From positions 2,180,176-2,244,175 of the forward strand of contig NZ_CP080649.1 in assembly GCF_019603315.1 (NCBI RefSeq): a stretch of DNA of 64,000 nt. Reading direction: 5' to 3'. A program made the translations under genes and the position numbers. Position 1 is the first letter of the stretch. Each line of letters begins with the position of its first letter. The notes below the pieces were generated by a model. That model was given only the letters and a program-made list of their open reading frames with translations. It was not told where the DNA came from and did not search any database. This DNA comes from Ruficoccus sp. ZRK36. Lineage in GTDB: Bacteria; Verrucomicrobiota; Verrucomicrobiia; Opitutales; Cerasicoccaceae. This document shows, one piece after another, positions 7,810 to 16,178 of this stretch.

Positions 7810-9489
7810 CTAGGCTCCGGCGGAGACGCCCATGCCGCTGAGCAGGTTCGAGAAGTAGGGGATGACCTGCTTCTTGCGGCTGACGATGCCCGGCAGCTCA
7901 AAGATGTGATGTGAGCTGCCCACCGGAGAGAAGGAAATCTGCTCGATGCAGGCCTCGTCACCCTCGACCAGCAGGAGCGAGTTCTGGGTGTTGATGTCTG
8001 TCACCAGCAGGCATGAGAAGGTGAGCCCCTCCTGCTGTTGGTATTCGCCCAGCGCCTTCTGGATTTCGGACGACTTATTCCAGAAGTTATTAAAGCCCAG
8101 CTCCTCGACCTGCGAGACCGAGTAGCGGATCTCGCCCTGCTCGTACTGCTTGCAGTCGGAGGTGACGACCTTTCCCGGTGATTCGCTGACTACGATCGAG
8201 CCGGCGGTAAAGATCAGGTTGGCGAGGTCCTCGGTGGAGAAGCCCGCGATCTCGGCCAGCCAGGGCAGCAGGTTGGCGTCGCGCTCGGTCGTGGTCGGGC
8301 TCTGGAGGTTGAGCGTGTCGGAAATAATCCCGCCCATGAGCACACCGGCTATTTCCGGTGAGGGGTCGATCCCGCGCCCGCGGAACAGCTCGGCAACGAT
8401 GCTGCAGGTCGAGCCGATGATCTCGTTGCGGAAAAGGATGGGCTGCGCGGTCGGGGGATTACCGAGGCGGTGGTGGTCCACGATCTCGACGATGTTGACC
8501 TCGCCTGCACCGTTGACGGCCTGACCCAGCTCGTTGTGGTCCACGAGCACGAGGCGCGTGCTGACGGGCTTGAGCAGGTCGGTCTTGGAAAAGATACCCT
8601 CCAGGCGGCCGTTGTCGTCCACCACGCAGTAGAGCGGGGCGTTACTCTGGGCGATACGGCGGCGCACCACGCTGAGCTTTTCCTCGCGGTCAAAGGTGAC
8701 GACGTTCTTGTCCACCAGCGGGCCGAGCTCGGTGGCGGTGCGGATGATCCACGAGGTGGTGGCCGAGTCAAAGCGGCTGACGATCAGGCCGATGCCTTTC
8801 TCCTTGGCCATCTCGATGACGTCCTCATCTACGTCCAGCCCGCCTGTGATGACAAGCAGCCGTACCCCGCTCTGGATGGAGCGCTGCTGGATGTCGTAGC
8901 GGTCCCCGACGATGATGATGCTCTGCTCGGGGTTGATGTCCTCGGTCTTGGTGAACTTGCCAAAGGAGCGCAGGTCCATGGCCGCGATACGCACGAAGAG
9001 ATCCTCCACGCGGTCCGGGTCCACCTGGTTGATGACGTCGGCTTCGAGCGCTTCGATGATGTTCGTGATGCTGGTGTGAACGTGGCGCATCTTGCGCGGC
9101 TCAGCGGGCTTGGGGATAAAGAACTCGCCCAGGTCAAAGACCGAGACCACGCCCATGACATGCTCGTGATCATCGACGACGGGCAGGGCGCGGATGTCGT
9201 AGCGGTCGATCAGGTCGAGCGCCTCGGCACAGGTGGACTCGACATGAGTCTTGCGGATCTCGCGCCGCATGATGTCCTCCACGCGCGGGATGACATCGCC
9301 CACGTAGGTGGGCAGGGGGGTGTTGAATTTATTCAGGATCGCGTCGATGCGGGCATTACTGTTCCCGCAGCGCGCAGCCACGTATCCGGTTTCTCCGACC
9401 GCTTCCTTAAAGGCTGCGTAGGCGATGGCTGAGCAGATCGCATCCGCGTCGGGGTTTTTGTGGCCGATGATATAAGTGGTCGCTGACAT
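7810..9489 (-). CDS. Manganese-dependent inorganic pyrophosphatase with CBS and DRTGG domains
   Basis: Family II pyrophosphatases cleave pyrophosphate to phosphate and pull biosynthesis forward. The 559-aa protein starts MSATTYIIGHKNPDADAICS, the DHH-family metal motif (HKNPDAD). A regulatory insert holds paired CBS modules (about residues 65-130 and 230-310) around a DRTGG-like module (about 130-230), then the catalytic core resumes with the VDHHRLGNPP motif and DHHA2 segment. This layout is that of nucleotide-regulated CBS-PPases, which bind AMP/ADP and diadenosine polyphosphates. The frame extends 22 codons further upstream, but ATG 9489 yields the conserved N-terminus. It is convergent with the amidotransferase gene. 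Confidence 0.92.
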   Translation of the reverse strand: MSATTYIIGHKNPDADAICSAIAYAAFKEAVGETGYVAARCGNSNARIDAILNKFNTPLPTYVGDVIPRVEDIMRREIRKTHVESTCAEALDLIDRYDIRALPVVDDHEHVMGVVSVFDLGEFFIPKPAEPRKMRHVHTSITNIIEALEADVINQVDPDRVEDLFVRIAAMDLRSFGKFTKTEDINPEQSIIIVGDRYDIQQRSIQSGVRLLVITGGLDVDEDVIEMAKEKGIGLIVSRFDSATTSWIIRTATELGPLVDKNVVTFDREEKLSVVRRRIAQSNAPLYCVVDDNGRLEGIFSKTDLLKPVSTRLVLVDHNELGQAVNGAGEVNIVEIVDHHRLGNPPTAQPILFRNEIIGSTCSIVAELFRGRGIDPSPEIAGVLMGGIISDTLNLQSPTTTERDANLLPWLAEIAGFSTEDLANLIFTAGSIVVSESPGKVVTSDCKQYEQGEIRYSVSQVEELGFNNFWNKSSEIQKALGEYQQQEGLTFSCLLVTDINTQNSLLLVEGDEACIEQISFSPVGSSHHIFELPGIVSRKKQVIPYFSNLLSGMGVSAGA

Positions 9490-9555
9490 GTGTATAAGAA
9501 ATAACGATCCTGACAGTTTCCGGTATTTGGACGGTTTCGTCAATGCCCGGCCCAT

Positions 9556-9584
9556 AAAAAGAGGCCCGGTAAAAACCGGGCCTC
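9556..9584 (-). terminator. Rho-independent terminator for the pseudopilin gene
   Basis: A perfect 10-bp stem (GAGGCCCGGT with ACCGGGCCTC, positions 9561-9570 and 9575-9584) with a 4-nt loop is followed on the minus strand by a run of five T residues. It lies 32 bp beyond the stop of the pseudopilin gene on that strand and 67 bp upstream of the pyrophosphatase start. Confidence 0.85.
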
Positions 9585-9615
9585 TGAAAGGGAGATTGTT
9601 TTGCTAAGCGAGTGC

Positions 9616-10365
9616 TTAGGCACCCGGTGAAGGCGGCTTGAGGATTTCCGTCGAGTTAGTGGTTGCGACTGCCTCAGTGATGCTGCTGGTGGAGGCGGTA
9701 CCTTCAGCGGCACTGCCGGGGGTCAGCTTGTAGTCGTCATCGGTGAGGTTCGGGAACCATTCAACGTGGGCGTCCATGAAGGCGATGTGGCCACCGTTAC
9801 CCTGCCAGGGTGAATCGGAGTCCCAGGTACCTGTTGTGGTGTCCAAGCCCTTTGTCCAGAGGAGCGGAGTGGTGGAGGCAGGAGCGTTAGAGCTCATGTT
9901 TACGACCACGGCATAGCCCATGGTGTACTCCGGCAGGGAGCCCCACTCGGTGGTTTCGGTAAAGGTTCCGTTGCGCTTGATACCGATGGCACGGGGAAGG
10001 GTGCCGTTGTAGTTGGAGAGGTATTCGTCCGAATCGATGAACCACAGGGAGGCGTCCGTAAGGTCGGCATGGTAGGCGAGCAGCTCGGCCCATTCCTTGA
10101 CCGTGCTGGCTGTGGCGTAGTCAGCATCTTCGCCTTCAGCGGTTTGGCTGATGGTCTTGGTACGTGAGCCAGAGTTGGCGTAGTTATTGTAGGCCGTGGC
10201 GATCTGGCGCAGATTGCTCTGTGACTTCGTGCGGGCGGCACGGGTCTGCACCGAGCCCACAGTCGGGATAATAATGGCGGCGAGGATACCGATAATCGCG
10301 ATAACGGTAAGCAACTCGATGAGTGTAAAGCCCTTACGGGTCAGGGTATGATTTTTGTAGGTCAT
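9616..10365 (-). CDS. Type II secretion/type IV pilin-like pseudopilin
   Basis: The 249-aa protein carries a prepilin peptidase site and helix, KGFTLIELLTVIAIIGILAA (residues 11-30): cleavage after Gly12 with Phe13 methylated and Glu17 for assembly. The helix is followed by a globular domain ending with GHIAFMDAHVEWFPNL, which resembles the H-x-F-x-DGH-type C-terminal motif of the abundant Verrucomicrobia/Planctomycetes prepilin-like proteins. Such proteins occur in many copies per genome and are thought to form pseudopili or surface structures. It is monocistronic, with its own promoter candidate upstream and a strong terminator downstream. Confidence 0.88.
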   Translation of the reverse strand: MTYKNHTLTRKGFTLIELLTVIAIIGILAAIIIPTVGSVQTRAARTKSQSNLRQIATAYNNYANSGSRTKTISQTAEGEDADYATASTVKEWAELLAYHADLTDASLWFIDSDEYLSNYNGTLPRAIGIKRNGTFTETTEWGSLPEYTMGYAVVVNMSSNAPASTTPLLWTKGLDTTTGTWDSDSPWQGNGGHIAFMDAHVEWFPNLTDDDYKLTPGSAAEGTASTSSITEAVATTNSTEILKPPSPGA

Positions 10366-10448
10366 GATTATTCGGGAGAGGTTTATCGTGGGTTGAGACG
10401 ACGCCCGCAGGGCGGAGCGAGGGATAACGATCTTTGTATAATTAACCT

Positions 10449-10477
10449 ATATCACCTCGGTGTCGCCTCTGGGTCAA
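10449..10477 (-). promoter_or_regulatory. Candidate sigma-70 promoter of the pseudopilin gene
   Basis: On the minus strand TTGACC (10472-10477) and TGATAT (10449-10454) are 17 bp apart, about 85 nt upstream of the pseudopilin ATG. The -10 match is moderate. Confidence 0.4.
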
Positions 10478-10511
10478 TTCTTTCTTGGAATGTGGTTTAA
10501 GCGGGATTTCT

Positions 10512-11789
10512 CTAGCCCTTGTAGGGCAGGGGAAAGCGTTCAGCCAGGGCGAGCACCTTGTCGCGGGCAGCGGTGATCTGGGCCTCGTCCTCCGGGGCAT
10601 TCAGCACCATGGCGATAGCCTCGGCGATGACGGCCATCTCGGCCTCGCCCATGCCACGAGTGGTGACGGCGGGGGAGCCCAGGCGCAGACCCGAGGTGTA
10701 GTAGGGCTTGCGGGTGTCACCGGGCACGGAGCTGCGGGAGGTGGTGATGTTGGCCAGGTCGAGGGCACGCTGGGCCTTGAGGCCGGATAGCTCGGGGTGG
10801 CTCTTGCGGAAGTCCAGCACCATCAGATGGTTGTCGGTGCCGTTACTGCAAAGGTCGAAGCCCTTGTCCATCAGGCCCTTCGCAAGTGCAGCGGCGTTGA
10901 GGACGATCTGGTGCTGGTACTTCTTGAACTCCGGGGTGGCGGCGTCCTTGAAGCACACGGCCTTGGCGGCGATGATGTGCATGAGCGGGCCGCCCTGGTT
11001 CATCGGGAACACGGCCATGTCGATGGCCTTGGCGTGTTCGGCCTTGCACATGATGAGGCCGCCACGGGGGCCGCGCAGGGTCTTGTGCGTGGTCGTGGTG
11101 ACAAAGTCGGCGTGCGGGACGGGGTTCGGGTGCTCACCGGCTGCGACGAGGCCCGCGATGTGGGCGATGTCGGCCATGAGCAGTGCGCCCACGGAGCGGG
11201 CGATTTCGCCCATTTTCTCAAAATCAATCGAGCGCGGGTAGGCCGAGGCACCGACGGTGATCATCTTCGGCTTTTCCTTGGCGGCCATCTCGGCCAGCTC
11301 TTCGTAGTCGATCTGGCCGTTTTCCGGGCTGACGCCGTAGTGGACGACCTCGTAGTTCTTACCCGAGAAGTTAACGGGGCTGCCGTGGGTGAGGTGGCCG
11401 CCGTCGGACAGGCGCATGGTCAGGATCTTGTCGCCATGGTTGAGCATGGCGGTGTAGACGGCGATGTTAGCCTGGCTGCCAGCATGGGGCTGGACATTGG
11501 CGTGGTCCGCGCCAAAGAGGGCCTTGGCCCGCTCGATGGCGAGCGTTTCGACTACGTCCACGTAGTCGCAGCCGCCGTAGTAGCGCTTGCCCGGGTAGCC
11601 CTCGGCATACTTGTTGGTCAGCACGCTGCCAGCGGCTTCCATGACGGCCGGGAGAGTGAAATTCTCCGAGGCGATCAACTCGATATGGGTCTGCTGACGG
11701 TGGCACTCCTGGCTGATGGCGTTGTAGATCTCAGGATCGTAGTCGGCCAGCGAAGCGGCATTGAGGGTCGAGGACTTGTTTTCGCTCAT
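10512..11789 (-). CDS. glyA: Serine hydroxymethyltransferase
   Basis: This PLP enzyme interconverts serine and glycine while loading tetrahydrofolate with a one-carbon unit. The 425-aa length fits bacterial GlyA. Visible landmarks are [15 protein letters not shown] (about 38-52), [18 protein letters not shown] (about 62-79), HAGSQAN (about 102), the PLP-lysine region [14 protein letters not shown] (about 232-245) and the C-terminal substrate-binding [14 protein letters not shown] (about 368-381). It is transcribed alone on the minus strand with a promoter candidate 14-43 bp upstream. One-carbon units made here would feed purine synthesis, consistent with the nearby purD. Confidence 0.97.
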   Translation of the reverse strand: MSENKSSTLNAASLADYDPEIYNAISQECHRQQTHIELIASENFTLPAVMEAAGSVLTNKYAEGYPGKRYYGGCDYVDVVETLAIERAKALFGADHANVQPHAGSQANIAVYTAMLNHGDKILTMRLSDGGHLTHGSPVNFSGKNYEVVHYGVSPENGQIDYEELAEMAAKEKPKMITVGASAYPRSIDFEKMGEIARSVGALLMADIAHIAGLVAAGEHPNPVPHADFVTTTTHKTLRGPRGGLIMCKAEHAKAIDMAVFPMNQGGPLMHIIAAKAVCFKDAATPEFKKYQHQIVLNAAALAKGLMDKGFDLCSNGTDNHLMVLDFRKSHPELSGLKAQRALDLANITTSRSSVPGDTRKPYYTSGLRLGSPAVTTRGMGEAEMAVIAEAIAMVLNAPEDEAQITAARDKVLALAERFPLPYKG

Positions 11790-11802
11790 GGTAAAAGGTC
11801 AC

Positions 11803-11832
11803 ATCTAAGCGACAGACCGGGCCAGGAGTCAA
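11803..11832 (-). promoter_or_regulatory. Candidate sigma-70 promoter of glyA
   Basis: On the minus strand TTGACT (11827-11832) and TTAGAT (11803-11808) are separated by 18 bp and lie immediately upstream of the glyA ATG, giving a short leader. I see no glycine-riboswitch-like sequence in the 200-bp gap. Confidence 0.4.
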
Positions 11833-11989
11833 GCGGGCAGGTGCTCACCGGGTGTTTTTTCCGGTCACGCGGACAGGGGCGTTGACCCTGTTATCAGGGC
11901 ACAGCATCGCGAGGTCCGGTTGGACCTGCGTTAGTGGGGCAGAGGCCTATCCCGGGGGCGGAAGCACCGGGTGTAAAGGGCAAGCCGCT

Positions 11990-12439
11990 TTAGCGGCCGT
12001 TTTCCTGCTCGATGGCGGAGATTTTATCCAGGCGGACCTGGTGGCGGCCACCGTCATACGGCGTTTCCAGGAAGATCCGGGTAAACTTGGCGGCCTCGTA
12101 GGCGGTCTGGTACTTCTGCCCGAAGCAGATGATGTTGGCGTTGTTGTGGCGGCGGGAGAATTCGGCCCCGTCCTCATTCGAGACGACGGCGGCGCGGATG
12201 CCGCGTACCTTGTTGGCACTGATGGAGATACCGATGCCGGTCGTGCACACAAGCACGCCAAAGTCGGCCCGTCCGCCCGCGACATCCTCGGCCACGGCCT
12301 TACCGTAGTCGGGATAGTCCACGCGCTGGTGGTCGTAGGCGCCACGGTCAATGGCCTCGTGGCCCATGTCCTTAAGCACTTGCAGGACGGCGTTTTTCAA
12401 GTCAACGCCGCCATGGTCTGAACCGAGAGAGATTTTCAT
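11990..12439 (-). CDS. rpiB: Ribose 5-phosphate isomerase B
   Basis: RpiB interconverts ribose 5-phosphate and ribulose 5-phosphate in the pentose phosphate pathway. The 149-aa protein begins MKISLGSDHGGVDLKNAV, the family N-terminus with the conserved SDHGG substrate loop, and has the catalytic-Cys region GVLVCTTGIGISISANKVRGIRAA (about residues 62-85) and a C-terminal NIICFGQKYQT segment. It lies 1 bp downstream of the phosphatase gene on the same strand (stop 12441, start 12439), forming a tight pair, with purD about 80 bp further upstream. Confidence 0.93.
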   Translation of the reverse strand: MKISLGSDHGGVDLKNAVLQVLKDMGHEAIDRGAYDHQRVDYPDYGKAVAEDVAGGRADFGVLVCTTGIGISISANKVRGIRAAVVSNEDGAEFSRRHNNANIICFGQKYQTAYEAAKFTRIFLETPYDGGRHQVRLDKISAIEQENGR

Positions 12440-12440
12440 G

Positions 12441-12944
12441 TTAAGCTGGAGTCGGGTTTTTCAGCTCGTCGTAATGCTCTTTGAGAAAGGCCACGATAGA
12501 CGGCACGGCCTCAACCATGCTGTCCCGGGCTGCCTCATAGGCGGGCAAGCTGCTGCCGAAAGGGTCGGGGATTTCCACCGCGGCGCCGCCGCCCATCAGC
12601 TCCCGAAACAGGTAGATGTGGGGGGTGGTCCTTTGGAACTGCATATCGATCAGGGAGCGGTGGGATTCGGTCATGCAAAAGATGGCCAGTGAGCGATCGA
12701 TAATGGACTGAGTCATGCCCTGGCTTTGGTGAGAGGAAGCATCCAGGCCGACTTTTTTCAGAGCACGCACGGAGTTGACCGAGGCCGGTTCCCCCGAAAA
12801 GGCGGAAACCCCGGCAGAATCTACCACGATAGCGTTGAGAGGAGCTGCTTCGGCCTGAAGGGCGTGCGCGAGAAGCTTCTCGCCCATGGGGCTGCGGCAG
12901 ATATTCGCCGTGCAGACGACGGTCACGTGGTTTCGGTCAGCCAT
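12441..12944 (-). CDS. Low-molecular-weight protein-tyrosine phosphatase family
   Basis: The 167-aa product carries the active-site loop C-x5-R-S as VCTANICRSPMGEKLL (nucleophile Cys11, Arg17) and the general-acid Asp in EIPDPFG near residue 130. Members dephosphorylate tyrosine kinases of polysaccharide export or act on arsenate or phosphoarginine. No kinase or capsule gene is nearby, so the substrate is open. Some bacteria encode an RpiB-phosphatase pair; here the two genes are separated by one base, suggesting co-translation. Confidence 0.88.
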   Translation of the reverse strand: MADRNHVTVVCTANICRSPMGEKLLAHALQAEAAPLNAIVVDSAGVSAFSGEPASVNSVRALKKVGLDASSHQSQGMTQSIIDRSLAIFCMTESHRSLIDMQFQRTTPHIYLFRELMGGGAAVEIPDPFGSSLPAYEAARDSMVEAVPSIVAFLKEHYDELKNPTPA

Positions 12945-13026
12945 GCGTGTTCAGAAAAGTGGCAGCAGACCCACCGCTTGTAAAGCGACAAACGTATCAG
13001 GGGCCTTCCGCTGCAGGAAAGAAGAC

Positions 13027-14298
13027 TTACTCGCGGGCGAGCTGACGGTAGCCGATGTCGCGGCGCAGTTGCGCCCCCTCAAAGCTGACCTGATCGCACA
13101 GGGCGTAGGTGCGCTCAGCGGCCTCCTTGAGGGTCTTGCCGGTGCCGGTGATCCCGAGCACGCGCCCGCCACTGGTCACGATGGTGCCGTCGTCAAGCTG
13201 CTTGGTGCCGGCGTGGATGATCGCCGTGCCGGGCTCCACCTCAGACGGGAAGCTGATCGGCTTGCCCTTTTCATAGCCGCTGGGATAGCCCGCAGCCGCC
13301 ATGACGACGACCATGGCGTAGCCGTCGCTGATCTTGACCTCAGCAGGCTTCAGGGTGCCCTTGGCGCAGTCGAGCATGATCTTGACCGGGTCATCCTGAA
13401 GCAGGGGCAGGAGCACCTGCGTCTCGGGGTCTCCGAAGCGCACGTTGAACTCGACCACCTTGGGCTGGCCCTTGACGATCATGATCCCGATGTAAAGGGT
13501 GCCCCGGAAGGTGATGCCGTCGGCGACAAGTCCGGCCAGTGTCGGCTCGATGATCTCCTTGACCACTTTTTCGTTGATCTCGGGGGTGACGACGGCGGCC
13601 GGGGCGTAGGCACCCATCCCGCCGGTGTTGAGGCCGGTGTCCCCCTCGCCGATGCGCTTGTGGTCCTGGCTGGGGGGCAGCATGACATAGTCCTGCCCGC
13701 TGACCATCAGCATGATGGAGGCCTCTTCGCCGTCCATAAACTCCTCGATCAGGATCTCGTGGCCGCTCTCGCCGAAGGTGTTGCGGATGAGCATGTCGTG
13801 TGCGGTGCGCTCGGCGTCTTCGAAATTCGCGGCGATGATCACGCCCTTACCTGCCGCCAGGCCGTCGGCCTTGATCACGATGGGGTAGGACTGGCCCTTG
13901 AGGTAGTCGAGGGCTTCGTTCAGGTCGGTGCAGCGCTTACCCATGGCGGTGGGGATATTGTGGCGCAGCAGAAAGTCCTTGGTGAAGGTCTTGCTAGCCT
14001 CCAGGCGGGCAGCGGCCTTGTTCGGGCCATAGGCGGGGATGCCGACCTCGGCCAGCGCGTCAACCGCACCCAGGCTCAGCGGGACCTCCGGGCCGACGAT
14101 GACGAAGTCCACCTTTTCGTCCTGCGCCATCTTGACGGTGGCGGGGATATCCTCCACATCGAGGGGCAGGCAGCGGGCCTCGGCCTGCATGCCGCCGTTA
14201 CCGGGGGCGGCGAAAACCTCGTCCACCAGCGGGCTGGCGAGACAGGACTTGAGCAGGGTGTGTTCACGCCCGCCGGAACCGATGATCATCACTTTCAT
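13027..14298 (-). CDS. purD: Phosphoribosylamine-glycine ligase
   Basis: PurD catalyses the second step of purine biosynthesis, joining glycine to phosphoribosylamine with ATP. The 423-aa protein starts MKVMIIGSGGREHTLLKSC, the characteristic N-terminus, and has the ATP-grasp core: PIVIKADGLAAGKGVI (about 131-146), EEFMDGEEASIMLM (about 184-197), the glycine loop SQDHKRIGEGDTGLNTGGMG (about 210-229), and the Mg-binding EFNVRFGDPETQV (about 281-293). It is on the minus strand upstream of the phosphatase-rpiB pair (82-bp gap) and divergent from mpl across a region with a long inverted repeat. Confidence 0.96.
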   Translation of the reverse strand: MKVMIIGSGGREHTLLKSCLASPLVDEVFAAPGNGGMQAEARCLPLDVEDIPATVKMAQDEKVDFVIVGPEVPLSLGAVDALAEVGIPAYGPNKAAARLEASKTFTKDFLLRHNIPTAMGKRCTDLNEALDYLKGQSYPIVIKADGLAAGKGVIIAANFEDAERTAHDMLIRNTFGESGHEILIEEFMDGEEASIMLMVSGQDYVMLPPSQDHKRIGEGDTGLNTGGMGAYAPAAVVTPEINEKVVKEIIEPTLAGLVADGITFRGTLYIGIMIVKGQPKVVEFNVRFGDPETQVLLPLLQDDPVKIMLDCAKGTLKPAEVKISDGYAMVVVMAAAGYPSGYEKGKPISFPSEVEPGTAIIHAGTKQLDDGTIVTSGGRVLGITGTGKTLKEAAERTYALCDQVSFEGAQLRRDIGYRQLARE

Positions 14299-14416
14299 AT
14301 CAACAAAATAGCTGTGGGGTTATTTATGCTTCCCGCCATCGTGGTTATCGGCTTATCCCTTGTCTAGGCCGTTTCTCGAAAAACTCGGGTGAGCGGCGGA
14401 ATGCTATTTTTTATAA

Positions 14417-14509
14417 CTCACACGGAGGCACAGAGGCACGGAGATAATTATGTAAGCGTCATCCATGGAATACTTTTTCATCCTCCGTGCCCCCGTGCCT
14501 CTGTGTGAG
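14417..14509 (+). repeat. Long imperfect inverted repeat between purD and mpl
   Basis: Two 27-bp arms (14417-14443 and 14483-14509) are inverted copies with about 24 of 27 positions matching; each holds the repeated element GAGGCAC-AGAGGCACGGAG or its complement. The 39-bp loop is AT-rich. The element sits in the divergent intergenic region, 119 bp from the purD start and 37 bp from the mpl start. The internally repetitive motif resembles interspersed inverted repeats in some environmental genomes; function unknown. Confidence 0.7.
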
Positions 14510-14545
14510 CTAATCCCTTAAAAAACTAAAAACTCTCCAATCACT

Positions 14546-15961
14546 TTGAAAATCTACTTCATGGGAATCTGTGGCACCGCGATGGGTAACGTCGCGGTCC
14601 TGATGAAACGCCAGGGGCACGACGTGAGCGGCTCCGACACCGGCATCTATCCGCCGATGTCCGACCTGCTGGCCGGGGCGGAAATCGACGTGATGGAGGG
14701 CTTCGACCCGCAGCGGCTGGAGGAACTGGCCCCGGATACCGTTGTGATCGGTAACGCCATGAGCCGCGGCAACCCCGAGGTCGAGTGGCTGCTGGAGACG
14801 CGGAAGTTTCCCTTTGTCTCGCTGCCCGAGCTGGTTAGCCGCGAGATTCTCTCGGCGCGCCGGAACATCGTTATCTCCGGTACGCACGGCAAGACCACCA
14901 CCACGAGCCTCGCTGCCTATTTACTGGAGAAGAACGCCGCCCGGCCCGGCTGGATGATCGGCGGAGTGCCGCGCGATTTGCCCAGCGGCTGCGAGCTGGG
15001 CGAGGCAGGCGGCCCCTTTGCTATTGAGGGCGACGAGTACGACTCAGCCTTTTTCGACAAACGCAGCAAGTTCATCCACTACCAGCCGCGTGTGCTCGTG
15101 ATGAATAACCTTGAGTTCGACCACGGGGACATCTTCCGCGATCTGGAGGACATCGTGCGCAGCTTCCGGCACCTCACGCGCCTCGTGCCGCAGGGTGGGG
15201 CCATCCTCTACAACGCCGATGAGCCCACGCTGAGCAGTCTCATGCCCGTGCCGTGGACGCGCTGTATCTCGGTCGGGGTAGGGGAAAACGCCGACTGCCG
15301 GATCGCCGACTTTGAGGAGAGCCCGGAAGGCTCACGCTTCACCCTGTGCTGGCCCGGCGGGGCACGCACAGAGATCGCCTGGAGCCTGCCCGGTCTCTTT
15401 AATGCCCGCAACGCGGCCATGGCAGCCGTGTCCGCGGGGCTTATACTCGATCCGCTCAAGCCCGAGTCGATCGACCTTTCCGCGCTCAAGGATTTTCAGG
15501 GCGTTAAGCGGCGGCAAGAGGTGCGCCTCGACCGACCCGGCCTGACCGTGCTGGAAGACTTTGGACACCACCCGACGGCGATTGCGCAGACGCTTGTTTC
15601 CCTGCGGGCACGCTACCCGGAGTGGCGGCTGACCGCCTGCTTCGAGCCGCGCAGCAACACCGCCTGCACCTCACGCTTTCAGCAAGCCTTTACCGACGCT
15701 CTTGCCGGGGCCGACGAGGTGTTTCTCGCGCCCGTCCACCGGGCTGATCGCTATGCCGAGGAGGACCGGCTCGACACCGTCCGCATGGCTCGCGCGCTGG
15801 CCACCGGCGGCATCGCCGCCCATGCCTGTGATTCCTTTGACGCGCTGCTGGATTCACTCACCGCTGCCACCGTCAACGAAACCGCTCAGCCGCGCTGCGT
15901 GGTCATTTTCTCCAACGGTGCCTTTGGCGGTAAACTCCCGCTCTACCTGGCGCAGGTGTGA
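14546..15961 (+). CDS. mpl: UDP-N-acetylmuramate:L-Ala-gamma-D-Glu-meso-DAP ligase
   Basis: Mpl recycles peptidoglycan by attaching the murein tripeptide to UDP-MurNAc. The 471-aa protein begins MKIYFMGICGTAMGNVAVLM, the Mur-ligase UDP-binding loop, with the ATP P-loop SGTHGKTTTTSLAAYLL near residues 111-127 and EGDEYDSAFFDKRSKF near residues 162-177, diagnostic of Mpl rather than MurC. The C-terminal domain runs from about residue 310 (VLEDFGHHPTAIAQTL). The start is TTG 14546; no upstream ATG is in frame. No other cell-wall gene is adjacent. Confidence 0.93.
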   Translation: MKIYFMGICGTAMGNVAVLMKRQGHDVSGSDTGIYPPMSDLLAGAEIDVMEGFDPQRLEELAPDTVVIGNAMSRGNPEVEWLLETRKFPFVSLPELVSREILSARRNIVISGTHGKTTTTSLAAYLLEKNAARPGWMIGGVPRDLPSGCELGEAGGPFAIEGDEYDSAFFDKRSKFIHYQPRVLVMNNLEFDHGDIFRDLEDIVRSFRHLTRLVPQGGAILYNADEPTLSSLMPVPWTRCISVGVGENADCRIADFEESPEGSRFTLCWPGGARTEIAWSLPGLFNARNAAMAAVSAGLILDPLKPESIDLSALKDFQGVKRRQEVRLDRPGLTVLEDFGHHPTAIAQTLVSLRARYPEWRLTACFEPRSNTACTSRFQQAFTDALAGADEVFLAPVHRADRYAEEDRLDTVRMARALATGGIAAHACDSFDALLDSLTAATVNETAQPRCVVIFSNGAFGGKLPLYLAQV

Positions 15962-16178
15962 GTGCGTGACCGCATCGGACACTCCGACTGGAGCAGCATT
16001 TATGGGGCTCTGCCCCTGCGCTCACTGACAATGGCAATCCGCCTAAGCGTTTCGCGCCCTACCGGCGTGGGATAAGCGCAAGTGATGCCAAACGAAGTTC
16101 GTTTGAGCTGGGGTCAACCGCCGCAGCCCATGGCTCCAATCCTTGTGGAGCCATCAGTGATCCTGCCGCTCCGCGCGT

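Noticed and set aside
11790-11989. Possible glycine riboswitch upstream of glyA
   Set aside because: No paired-aptamer pattern seen, and the promoter candidate lies next to the ATG, leaving no room for a leader.
12886-14367. 493-aa open frame opposite purD
   Set aside because: Shadow of purD and the phosphatase gene; the sense strand has complete PurD motifs.
16132-16152. Hairpin after mpl and the LpxR-like gene
   Set aside because: Stem of seven pairs without a T-run on either strand; too weak to call a terminator.
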